DNA of 64,000 nucleotides, from contig CM064875.1 in the NCBI GenBank assembly GCA_032719365.1, forward strand, positions 15,797,816 to 15,861,815, read 5' to 3'. This document shows positions 34,415 to 45,223 of the stretch, piece by piece. The position numbers were made by a program, and so were the translations under genes. The notes beneath the pieces are model-generated. The model was not told where the DNA came from. It was given only the letters and a program-made list of their open reading frames with translations, and searched no databases. The DNA comes from Prinsepia uniflora. Lineage: Eukaryota > Streptophyta > Magnoliopsida > Rosales > Rosaceae. Position 1 is the stretch's first letter; each line of letters begins with the position of its first letter.

Positions 34415-37400
34415 TGTAACGACCCATCCCGGAATTCAGAATTAAATTAGTAACTAATCATGATTAATAGGGGTCAATCGGTGATTAGTTGGGCGAAATC
34501 GAACGAACGGTGCAAAATGACCGTTTTGCCCCTAGTCGTGGGTAAAATGTTGACTTTTAATTCGGGCGGTCAAATGGACTTTGACCAATGACCGTGACGT
34601 AGTTTGGGACGTCACGAGTTCATAGACAGGTGGCACGTTTGATTCCGACGTTCGAGGTGAAAGTCATGAGGTTCGGAAGCCCGAGGGCAATTTCGTAATT
34701 TGGACGAATAGGGGGAAAATGTTGACTTTTTGACCGGGGGGGGTCCGATGACCGAGGACCGAGGACCGTTAGGACGGTCTCGATGCCCTGAGTCTGTAGG
34801 CAGGCGGCACGCGTCGATCGGAGTTCGAATGACCATGTACGGGTCTAAATTGCATGAGGGGCATTTTGGTAATTTGCCAAGTGAGGGCAAAATGGTAATT
34901 TTGGCAATTGCAATCGAAACAGCCGTGAGTGGGGAACTGTGGAACAGAGTGATGAAATTGTTTAAGTTTGTTATCACTCCAAGGGATTGTTTAATGGTGT
35001 GAGTGATATTGGGGGGAGTTATCTAACCCTGTTTTCGGGTTTGAGGCTGAGTGGGAGCATGGCATGCTCTGGACTGGGAGGAACTCAGAGCACGGGCAAC
35101 CATTTTTGTTCCAATTTTGGGGCAGTCGTGGGGGACAATTCACAGAGAGCACTGGGCTGGTACTTTGTTTACTTGCCCTAGATCAGTGTGTGAGGGATGT
35201 TGTAGGATGGTGGACGGTTGGGCAGGGCACGGGTGTTGGTCTGTGTTTTGAATGGGAGGCAGGCGTGCCCTGGAACCATGAAGAACTGAGCAGCCAAGTT
35301 TAATCGCCTGAGTGCTGGGCAGAGCACCCTTTTGGGGATTAATTCGACCTGAGTGAGATGTAGAGACGGAGAGACGCGGGAGTTGTCATTCAAACCTCTG
35401 TGTGAGGCTGAGGAAGGTGAATTAATGGTGGAAGCTAGAGGAGGGCGGCGGCGAAAAGAAAACAGAGACCTGATCACTTGGAGCGATCGACCTTCCCCAG
35501 ATTAAAGTGAGAGGCAATACGTACTGGAAGTGATTTCTGAGGGAGGAATTCGAGTGGGAGAAAAGGAAGGAACGGGAAGGAGGCCCCCAGGAACACTGAA
35601 CCCGCCCGAAATCCTCAGTTTCAAACTTGAAATCAAACTTCGAAATGGGGCGGCAAATTGATGGAATCAGGGGTGAGGCTGAGCTTCCAGACATCCAAAC
35701 GAGTCGAAGGGGATTGGAAGCGAAGCAAATGGTGCAGAGAGGAGCCCAGATGACTTCGAGGTTCTGGTCTGAAAATCTCAGTTGAGTTAGTGGGGGTAGT
35801 GGAGCTGGAGCTTGCAATTGAGATCGAATACCAGTTTCTGGTGATCCTGCGAAACTCCCGAGTAAGCCAATTTAAAGGAATCGATGTGAATCAACGGAAT
35901 CGAGCGTGGAACGGTAGTCGGTGTTCTTCGATGTCCATCGTCGAGTCGTGGGATTTTAGGTAAGTTCTTACAAATCTAATGATAAAGAACAGTAATTGGA
36001 CTTGAGCCGAAGATGATTGAATGCTCAATTGATGGGATGGAGGTTGATTTGGCAGGAATTGGGACGGGTTATAGCGCGGGTTGCCGGACCCGTCTTACAG
36101 TGGAAGCGGGTGAGAGAGGTGAACAGTGCCTGTCACTGTAGCAGCGCGTGAGTGTCACGCGCAGCCGCTTGCGGCGACGCGTGGGGCTGATTTTCGAGGT
36201 AGGTCCAACATGAATTTTGTCCTATACGTTGTAACGAACATGTTAACGTTGGCTTCGAAATTATCATACACCGTTTCAATGTTATTTCGAGGGTCCGAAG
36301 GTCTATGTTACGTTTTTAAGTACCGATTAATTTCTGGAAAATTTTGGGAAATTAGTATGTTGTTATTTGAGACCTTAATGACCCTGGAATGTAATTTCGG
36401 ACAGGAGTCGGGTTTTTTTTTTTGGAAAATGCCGGAAATTACGGAACCGCGGGTGGCGCGAAACCGAGCCTTAAGAACGGTGTGTGAGTGGACGTTGCTT
36501 TCAAAATTTAATGCATGCATAAATTATTTCTATGATTTTTATGATTATGATTATAAGTTGTGATTGATCTCGATTCCCGTATTTATACGTATTTTTACTA
36601 TACATGTGGAATTACACGTATTTCGAGACTATGGTTACTTTTGTGCTTAATAATGGTTTAATGGAAGAGTTGATATGAAATGGGTGTAAAATGATTTAAG
36701 GATGTGGTTTATGATTGTGAGCGCGATTCACGGTGTTGACACGGTTTTCGAGGATTTTGCGGTTTTGCACGTTTTACAGGATTTGAGTTTATTGTGATTT
36801 GATCACTGTTTGATGTTTGAATTTGGAATGTGAATTGAGGGTTGCGATTTCGAGGATTTTAAATTGGATTTTGAGTATGCTTGACTCGACCGGGATTTTT
36901 GTGATTATGGTCGTGGTTTTGATGCCCGGATAATGTGATTTGAGAAATGAGGTGATTTCAAGGAAATTAAAATGGATTTTGAAAAAGATGATTTCTGGTT
37001 TGGTGCTTGGGGCATAAAAGTAACTTGGATTAACGAGTTTTCAGTTTTCGGAAATTTAAAGTGAATTATTGGTTTGGGTTCGGGATGATGTTTCCGGATG
37101 CCGCCTTACGAAATCATTATTGCGAATTCGGATTCGGGAATGAAAAAGGATTTAACAAAATGATTTGGTCTGATTTTGCATGCCCCGTGTCAAATGATAA
37201 TTTGATTATGGTTGTGAAGTATGATTTGGGGACTTGAATGTGGAAATTCGGACCATGGGTCCTGTTGTGAAAAATGTGATTTCGGGATGGATCCCGCATT
37301 GTTGTGATTGAAAAATGTTTTGGGTTTAAAGACCCGTTGGAAACTGTTTTGGGTTTAAAGACCCGGTGCTATTGCTGGAGCACGTTTTGAGTTTAAAGAC

Positions 37401-38114
37401 TCGGTTAATCGATGACGGGGGAGGGCCCTTAATGAGTTTAAAGACTCGTGAGTTTAAAGACTCGGTTATTGTGATACCCCCGAGGCCTATTAATTATGTT
37501 TTGAGTTTAAAGACTCGTTGATATCCCGGGAAGGCCTGATTATGCGCATGGTTTTGAGTTTAAAGACTCGGGAGCACTTAATATCCAGCAAACTGATTGA
37601 TTGTGATTCATTGGTATTCTATGACGTTCAGATGTGTTGGGCGGTGGCCCGGTTTATGTGGTTAATGAATTTGGTGTATGATGTACTTGGTGTTGATTTC
37701 GTGGTTTTGGGCCGAGGCCCTGTGTTTATGACGTGCGGGCTATGACCCGAAGATTAAGAAAAGGGAAAATGATTTTGTTTGTCATACACTAATTTCTTAC
37801 GTGGAAATTGTAACGGATTGAAAAATGGGGTTTTTATGCATGCATTGGTTTTTACTTGGAGGGTAAAAACGTCTTTCCGTAACTGTTTTATAAACTGAAT
37901 TCTTTTTGTCCACTCACACCTTTTGGTTTTTATTGACCCTCCAGGTCGTGCCGCGTTGTTCGAGACTGTACGAGGGGCGGAGGCATGAGTAAGTACGTGT
38001 GGCTATCCCTGGTTTGGCAAGTACTGAGGGTAACCTGGGGGTTTCAGTCATCTTGCCAGACGGGAGCAGGACCGGGCACGGTTATCGATGCCCCTTTCGG
38101 GGGCGGTCCTGTCA
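34415..38114 (+). mobile_element. Solo LTR A, 3.7 kb
   Basis: Starts TGTAACGACCCATCCC and ends GGGGGCGGTCCTGTCA, flanked by perfect 5-bp duplications GTTTG (34410-34414 and 38115-38119). The LINE connector frame resumes right after the second GTTTG, which confirms both edges. It holds two U3 modules, a donor-like TTTTAGGTAAGT (35960), an exon-like block 36406-36483 and the intron-like segment 36484-37944. No internal region remains, so it arose by recombination between two LTRs. Confidence 0.95.
36484..37944 (+). other. Intron-like segment of solo LTR A
   Basis: Starts GTGAGTGGAC, with its complement GTCCACTCAC at 37908-37917 and an ACCCTCCAG acceptor ending 28 nt after the CTCAC adenine. 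TGCATGCAT motifs lie near both ends (36512, 37838). At 37320-37572 there are seven hairpin words: GGGTTTAAAGACCC twice and GAGTTTAAAGACTC five times. Confidence 0.45.
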
Positions 38115-38408
38115 GTTTGGAAATCCACTAATTTGGAGCTTGAGCAGGAATTTGTATATTACCTTACTGGATTATTTTCTACCTCAGAGACGACTGATTT
38201 GACCACAGTTCTTGGGGCGGTTCAGACATTTTCGAGACCTCAGGATAACGCGGACCTAGAGAGACCTTTTAGTCGTCTGTAGCTAGAGACGACCCTTGGC
38301 AGCTTCTGTGCTCAATGATGTTGTGGGTGGATGGGCTACCTGCCTTGTTTTACCAAAGAATCTAGGATGTTGAGGGTGATGAAGTGTCGACTTTTCTATC
38401 TCCTCTGT

Positions 38409-38629
38409 CATGGATTAATTATGGAATTTTAAATAACACATAAAAACTTTGGACAATCAAAACGGTCTCAAACAATGTCCAATTGACCCAAACCTTGGAC
38501 CATTTAACTTAGAATTAAAAAACAAGAATTTTTCATGTTAGTCGCACCATCAAAATCCACCACACGGGCCACCACGTGCCGACATGAGACATCTGCGCAT
38601 GATGGCCACACGCTTATCATTCAGCATCT
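38409..38629. repeat. 221-bp direct repeat, right copy
   Basis: Partner of 33733-33953. Sequence left of the left copy and right of this copy belongs to LTR X, so X would be continuous if one copy and the intervening 4.4 kb were removed. Confidence 0.92.
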
Positions 38630-39521
38630 TCCTCCAACCAGGTCGACCCACGAGCCTACGCATAGGGCTTGACCCGACCATAACTTGGTTGTTTTACCTC
38701 CGCTTTTGACATTCTAAACATCGATCTTCATCTTCACGACTCCATAAAGAGATATGTAGCACCAAAAATAAGAAAACATACATGGGTAACATAATCCAAC
38801 TTCCCAAGCTCGCAGCCATGGCTTCCGCACCATTCCTACAACCACTCTATGCTCTAAACTCTCCTCTTCCCATCTCATAGGGAATGCACAACCTCCAGGG
38901 AGATGTTACCACGCTAGTTTCCATGTTTCCTTGCCCAAAACTTGGAACTTTAAACATAAACCTATGGGTTCCTTATTTTCTTTTAATGGTTTCCCTATTT
39001 TCCCCTAACTGCCTCCATCAACTTTCTTCCTTCCTTCATCCTTGTCTTCTCCTCTCTTTTCCTTTCTTTTCTTGGTCCTCATTTCCTTCTCGAGTGGCTT
39101 CCTTTGATCCTTTTCTTGATTTGTCTTTAAGCCCTCGAACTGCCTACTTACACAATCAACATATATATATACACACACACACAACAAGTCGATGGAAGGT
39201 GTGTGGAGGAAAATGAAGAAAATTGTAGTGGTTTTTAGAAAACACTTGGTCCCCATGCAAAATTACCAAACTACCATTATGTTCAAAATGACCAAAATGC
39301 CTTAACACTTTTTAAGCCCATGAACTCAGTCGAACTCTATTTTCGACGTACCGTCTGTCTATGTACTTAGGAGTTTGAGATCTATGTAACGGACTTTACG
39401 GAATATCCCAATTAAAATATTCAGATAAAAAAGTCAACCAATGACCCATATTGGAGCAAAATGGTCATTACTTTTTTAAAATTTTTCTAAATTATTTTTC
39501 TCGAATTTTCAAGGTGTTACA

Positions 39522-40204
39522 TAATTAACTTTGATAAGTCAACTGCTTGTTTTAGTCCTAGCACTGACCCTATCATGAAACGGTTGATTTTCGATTTTTT
39601 GGGTATTAGAATTGTGAACTGTCATGAGAAATATCTGGGCCTCCCTACTATTATTGGCTGAAATAAGAAGAAAATTTTTGGGAAGGTTAGGGATGCCCTG
39701 CGCTACAGGCTGACTTTCTGGAACTTTAAATTACTGTATGGGACTGAGAAGAAGGTTCTTGTCAAATTAGTTGCTCATGCACTACCTACTTATTCCATGA
39801 GTGGTTTTCAGTTTCCCAAATCTCTGTGCCATGAGCTCTCAGCTAAAATTGCTCGCTTCTGGTGGAGTAAATCTGGGAAGAAGAACATCCACTAGATAAG
39901 TTGGAACAGGTTGTGTCGGCGCCATAAGGGTAAGGGTAGTTTGGGATTTAAGAATTTTGAGCTCTTCAATCAAACAATGGTGGCAAAGCAGGCTTGGTGA
40001 CTCCTGAAGCATCCTAAATCCCTAGTGGCTCGAATGATGAAACCTCGGTACTATCCTGATTGTAATTTTATAGAGGCTAGGGTTGGATCTATGCCTTCCT
40101 TTTGTGTGGCGGTCTATTATTTTGGGGCTTGAGCTAATTAAGTAGAGCTTGGTTTGCCGAGTTTGAAATGGGTAGTCGATTGGTGTGCTCCAAGACAGAT
40201 GGAT
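39522..40204 (+). pseudogene. L1-like LINE: region after the RT
   Basis: Reads INFDKSTACFSPSTDPIMKR, FLGIRIVNCHEKYLGLPTII, VLVKLVAHALPTYSMSGFQF, ARFWWSKSGKKNIH and, after stops, FKNFELFNQTMVAKQAW, PKSLVARMMKPRYYPDCNF. This is the C-terminal part that should directly follow the RT ending at 33240, so both belong to one LINE interrupted by LTR X. It is cut at 40204 by LTR E. Confidence 0.9.
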
Positions 40205-40541
40205 TGTAACAACTCGGACATTCAAAAAAATAGAAATGACCATCTTGCCCTTGGAAGTTGACCTTTGACCTAAAAGTCAAAATGTTGACTTTTTGTTCAT
40301 GAGGCCTTACAAAGATACCGAGAGTACTGTTAGGAAGGTTTCAAACTTTTGAGTCTGTAGATAGGTAGCAAACAAAAGTTAGAAGTCATTTAAGTAAGTT
40401 ATGGGTCTAGAACGTTCTAGGGTATTATGGTAATTTTGGACAAGGGACAATTTTGTAATTTAGCATGTGAAACATAAGGAAAAATCCAGAAAATTCTGGA
40501 TTTATTTTCCCTTCTTCTTTCCACCGACTTAGTAGTAGTAG

Positions 40542-40582
<41 letters not shown>

Positions 40583-41240
40583 TTTTTTTTTAGTGATGTT
40601 TTGGTACTTCGGTAGTGCTAGGCTGAAAAAGAAAAGAAACAAGGAAATGGTCACCATCGTGGAGGGAAGAGGCCAAGGAGAGGCATGAAAGAAGAAGAGA
40701 ATAAAAGGATGATAGAAAGAGGAGAACACTGTTAAGAATGGACTTGAAAGGAGGATGCAATCATAGAGAATGTGAGGAACCTGTGAGGTCCCCAAGTCGG
40801 GTCTTCGCTTTGGAACTAGGGATGGGCTCAACGTGTGCATTGGAGCTCTTCTGACGGTCACACGACCTTCTTAGGCTGAGGATGGATTGTTTTGGTCGTG
40901 GAGGAGCAGTGGAGCTGCTCCTGGAAGCCATGGCCGCGAGGCGTCGAGGTTCGAATGAAAAAGGATGTAAAACGAGTGAGAAATGATCGGGTCAGGTCGT
41001 CGGGTCGAGCAACCCAAAAACGAGGGAATTCGGGTGAGGAAGATGATGCTACAGTGCTTGGCGCGTGGGCTCACGCACAGCCACTTCTGTGGTGCATGGC
41101 GCGTGAGGGTGCGTTATCCGGAATTTGGGGAAACATAATACATGAAAAATGTTCGGTTTGTTATTATGAGTCTAATGGACCAAGAATTGAGTTAATGTGA
41201 TATCATATGAAGAATTTATGCTTGTTTGAAGATTATATGC
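40205..41240 (+). mobile_element. LTR E: gypsy-family LTR, 5' part
   Basis: Starts TGTAACAACTCGGACATTC inside the LINE and carries family words (GTTGACTTTTTG, GTCTGTAGATAGGTAGC, TATGGTAATTTTGGACA). A TA/GT microsatellite lies at 40543-40582 and the GC-rich hairpin (GCGCGTGggctCACGC) at 41061-41075. No CCTGTCA end was found; the right edge is approximate. Confidence 0.65.
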
Positions 41241-44200
41241 TTTATTTAATTAATTTTAGTTAATCCTAAAATTAAGGATTAATCCAAGGAATTAATTATG
41301 GTTGACCCGAGAAGGACCGAGTTTCATGTGGTCTCAGCGGCTTCTAGCCAACCGTAAAGTTATGAGTGTATGGCGACTTTTGAGAGTTATGACAGATGAT
41401 TGGTCGAGATGGATGTGGTCATGGATGACCATAGTTTGAGATTAGTTGAACATGTTACTAGGAGAGTGGTACTTATGGATTGGCCCACCTTCGATTAGTG
41501 GATCTTATGTTTTTGAGCGGATGGTACGGGGTGATGAGTTGCTGTTATGGGCGTTTGGTACCGATAGCGGAGTTTTCTTGGCTGGGTCTGCACAAGGTTT
41601 GTGCTAGACATTGATATCGACGGACGTGGATGGGCCTATGGAGAGTTGGGTAACGTTCAAGGAACGTTTCTTACATTATTTTTTCCCCAATCTTATCGAG
41701 ATACGAGGGAGGTGGCTTGTATCTCAGGAGGTGCCATGTATCTCGAGAGATGAAGTTTATTAGGACTAGCAGAGTTCCTCTGACATGAGCAGGAGATTTT
41801 ATGGTAGCTCAGTACGAGCAGAGGTATGTGACCTTGTCATGGTATGCTCATGGTTTAGTGACGAGGGAGACGATGAGGATTCGTCTATTTGTGTCGAGAT
41901 GTCACACCATCTCAGTTGGAGATGAGTTGGATGAAATCTAGCAGTGATCGGATAAGTCTAGATGACGCCGAGTGCGTCTAGAGGATGTTTTCCTAGGGAG
42001 CTTAGAAGAGGGTTGCTTCTAGCTCCGAGCCCTTGAGTGGTAGACGTGTGAGTTTCAGTGGTCGCTAAGAGGGACATAGAGGATCCCGAAAGGGCCAGTT
42101 GAGATTAGAAATATCTTTTGAGTCGGGTTGGACTATTAGACACGCTTACTGCACCTGGAGCAGAGACAGGTGTTTTGTCTTACCTTGGAAAATGTGCACG
42201 AGTGTTGTGTGCAGGAGTTGATCCCATAGGGTTGGGACATAAGAGCGAGTACTCCGACCAGTACTACGTTGGGTGTAGTTTGGTAAACCGAGATTGTTTG
42301 GGTTTAATAAGGTTTTCACCGTAAGACAAATTGGTTTCCAGGACACGTGGTTGGCGTTCCGAGTGAGTCGTAGCTTGGAAGTCAGGAAAGTAATATAGAA
42401 CAGATGTTCGAGATATGGGACACGTGTTGTGATGTCCCTAGTTAGCTCAGAGAGCTTGGAGTGAGTTTTAGGCTGTTCCGAGTCTCTCCGACGAGCCATC
42501 GGAGGATTTTGATGGTTTCCGCATCTAGAGGAGGTTTTCTAGGTATGTAACCTATTTTGCAACCACATGGTCGGGAGATACCGACAGAGTCAAGAGCTTT
42601 GCGGGTCCAGTGGCAAAACGTAGTGGAGTTGGGGTTCAATTGGCTTGGAATGTCACTATTAGGAAACTCAGTGTTCTTTTTCGAAATTCGATGGAACTTC
42701 GAGAGTTAGATTCGACAAGGCAACTGGACAGAGAGCTGGTATGAGATGAGTATTCCTTACCACGAGAGTTAGTGAACTTTCTTCATCACTTCTGAGTTTC
42801 ATGGAGATATCACCCATGTAGAAGTCAAATTGGTTGTGAACCAGCATTTGATTAAGTTGAGGAAAGGAAGGTGCTTGGTGTCACCTAACGTGATGAGCGA
42901 GTATCAGATTTGGTGGACCCATGTTGGTGTTATAAGTCATGTTACGTTGGCTGAGAGAACGAGTATGGATGGTTGTGGATCGAGGAGATTAATGATCACA
43001 GTGATCGTGGATCGAGATGATCGAGTTGATTGTGGATCAAGAGAGTTGGGATTGGTGTCAACCAATTATGATGATTAAGATTGGATTTACTCAGACTAGA
43101 TGAGTGCATCGATTATTAGGTGGAGGTTATCCTTGTGATTACAGTCTTTTGACGGGATTGACTCGGAAGGGAGTCAATCTGATATGATTTGTTACTAGAG
43201 TGAGCAGAATTTTGATCACTACTCTAGGTTGACTCTTCCGAACGTTAGTGGGAAGTTTTCCACGGTGGTGCTTGTGTATACGAGTTCGATTCACTATCTT
43301 CCCAAGAGATGTGCAAGATCTTAGATGTCACAGAGCCTTATGTGTTGGTACTCCGAGGGAGTAGAACTCGAGGTAGAGGGGGTGGATGGAGCTGATTGAC
43401 AGATGTTGAGAATACATTGAGTATCATTTGAGAAAATATAAGTCTAGAAGCCGATGCCTCGGGTAGGATGTGTGCATGCTCGTTATCTCTGATTTATGGT
43501 TGGAGGTATTGTGCTAGTAATGGACGACCAGGAAGGATTAGATGTTACAACACAAATTCAAGATCCGACCCTTAGCATCGCCAGGATGGGGGTCGAAGTT
43601 TGGATTGGTGCGTCTTGATAGACGTAAGACGGTTGGTCTTTGGAATTCTCGATGAGTATGTTTTGGGCACATCTCAAGTGCTAGTCGGGTGACTGGGAAA
43701 ACTCACAAAGGGCGTGAGTATAGTGTACGGTCTTCTAGAACAGAGATCAGACAGATAGGATTTCGAGATGGATCTGGATAAGTATTGACCAGTCTAACTG
43801 ATGTGGTACGACTATCAGATTGAGTTCGAGATGGACATGGTATGGTAATTGGACGGGGTCCAATGTGATTGTACATTGAGTATGAGGACCGGATATTGAA
43901 CACTGTGCGCTAGTGGAGAGTGGCTTTAGAGGGTTCACAGATTGTGCGAGCATGGAGCTCAGGGCCATGATGGGCTAGTGGAACCTTAGTGACTGTGTTT
44001 GTGATTACTCCTGCTAGAGAAAGTATTCGATGAGGTCTGGATACATCCTGAGTGTATCAAGATGATGAGTGAGATGTCAATTTGTGTATCGAGAGGATAA
44101 GTGAGATGACAGTTTGGGACTCGACAGGAGTTAGAATCACAACGTTAGTCGCCGAGGGACATGAGGTACGGTGTTGGGGCCCGAAAACGAGTCGAGTGCG

Positions 44201-44730
44201 TCATTAGTGACCTGAGTAGTCACAGTGGAGCTGTGAATTACCAGCTGGACACGACGGTGCATCTTGAACGTGTTGGACATTGGGAACTATCTAGTGAGAT
44301 AGAGACTTTTTCTGCTCCTACTGAACGAGATGTCGGCTTGGATTATCAGCTGAGTAGGGTCGTCAGATTGAATGCTGAATAGGATGTCAACTTGGAAGAG
44401 TAGGATTGTCAGATTGGATTCTGAGTAAACCTGCGCTAGTGACAGGTGAGATTGACAAGTGTCGATGTCTCATTCGAGACTTGAGGTTAAGCATTGGAAG
44501 TTTCCAGTGATAGTTGGTCACTATTGGATATGGTCATAAAGGAATGTGCTGAGTTCAGCATTGACCGTCATATTGTACTTAACATCGAGTGACGTTGATG
44601 TTGGTACATACGGTGGATAGAGGCTCTCACGTGTACCTCGAGTTGGAGGCAGAATTAGATTTCTGCAGTTTGGATGTGGAATTGAGTAGATTGGAATTTT
44701 GAGGACGAAATTATTTTAAAGATGGTAGAT
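41241..44730 (+). pseudogene. Decayed Ty3/gypsy internal region with gag-like remnant
   Basis: Around 41640-41870 the frames give TFKERFLHYFFP-like and, after shifts, VAQYEQRYVTLSWYAHGLV, which resembles plant gypsy gag. The rest is unreadable, rich in GAGT/GATT words, with no open frame above 120 residues. It ends with GAGGACGAAATTATTTTAAAG and a G/A-rich stretch directly before LTR F, the usual gypsy PPT context. No PBS was found, so the 5' boundary is unknown. Confidence 0.6.
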
Positions 44731-45223
44731 TTTAACGACCCGTCCCAAACCTACGAGGTTAACTAAGGATTAATTGTAAATTAATAAGGATTAATCGGGA
44801 TTAATTGAGGAATATCAGACGATCGGGGAAAAATGACGATTTTGCCCCTAGAAAGGGTGAAAAAGTTGACTTTTAACACAGAAGGTTCAATGCACGTGGA
44901 CCGAGGATCATTACGTAGATTGAGACGATACGAGTTCGTAAACAGGCGGTACGTCAAAATCAAATATCGTATGAGAAAATTAAGGGTCAAGGACAATTTT
45001 TTGTACTATTTACGATTGCACGAATTACAAGAAGAGTTGACTTTGGGATTTGAAATTGGGGCCCAAAATATCTTGGCCTGGACTAATGGATGAGTGACAA
45101 GTGTCACCTATCCATTGATGGCCATTACATATACATGCATCCAACCATTTTCATCTTCTTTGTTTCATCCAAACCGAAACCCACCCCTCCCCCATTTCAT
45201 CTCCTTCATCTTGCATCATCTGA

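Larger units (their letters stand above)
33954..38408 (+). pseudogene. LINE linker fragment (endonuclease-RT connector), split by solo LTR A
   Basis: The first part (33954-34414) reads LPVWIQLIPNVPRIWGQRCF, FFEKAWVSAEGCKDAIR, YIPRKINQLQVHLDDF and GFSWLKEGTKTPDFF, the connector between endonuclease and RT of plant LINEs. The second part (38120-38408) continues EFVYYLTGLFSTSETTDL, VLGAV, PFSR and, after a shift, VDGLPALFYQR and GDEVSTFLSPL. It is exactly the region missing from the LINE at 32655-33240, yet it lies downstream of that RT. Confidence 0.85.
33241..39521 (-). mobile_element. LTR X: minus-strand gypsy-family LTR inserted in the LINE, truncated
   Basis: On the minus strand it starts TGTAACACCTTG at 39521. 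It carries the family U3 words (GTTGACTTTTTT, ACATAGACAGACGGTACGTCG, GGCATTTTGGTCATTTTG). It runs leftwards through 39521-38409 and, after an insertion, through 33953-33241. The block around 33800 matches the 6780-6860 region of LTR C (ACGATGTCC(A/G)ATTGAC). The usual 3' end (CCTGTCA) is missing, so it is truncated or eroded at the left. Confidence 0.7.

Noticed and set aside
36126..36563. 145-residue frame in solo LTR A
   Set aside because: It crosses the donor-like GTGAGT, includes a T-run translated as FFFF, and is not kept in LTRs G or I.
40205..45223. E and F as the two LTRs of one element
   Set aside because: Their sequences differ from the first bases on and no PBS follows E, so they are treated as separate, truncated LTRs.
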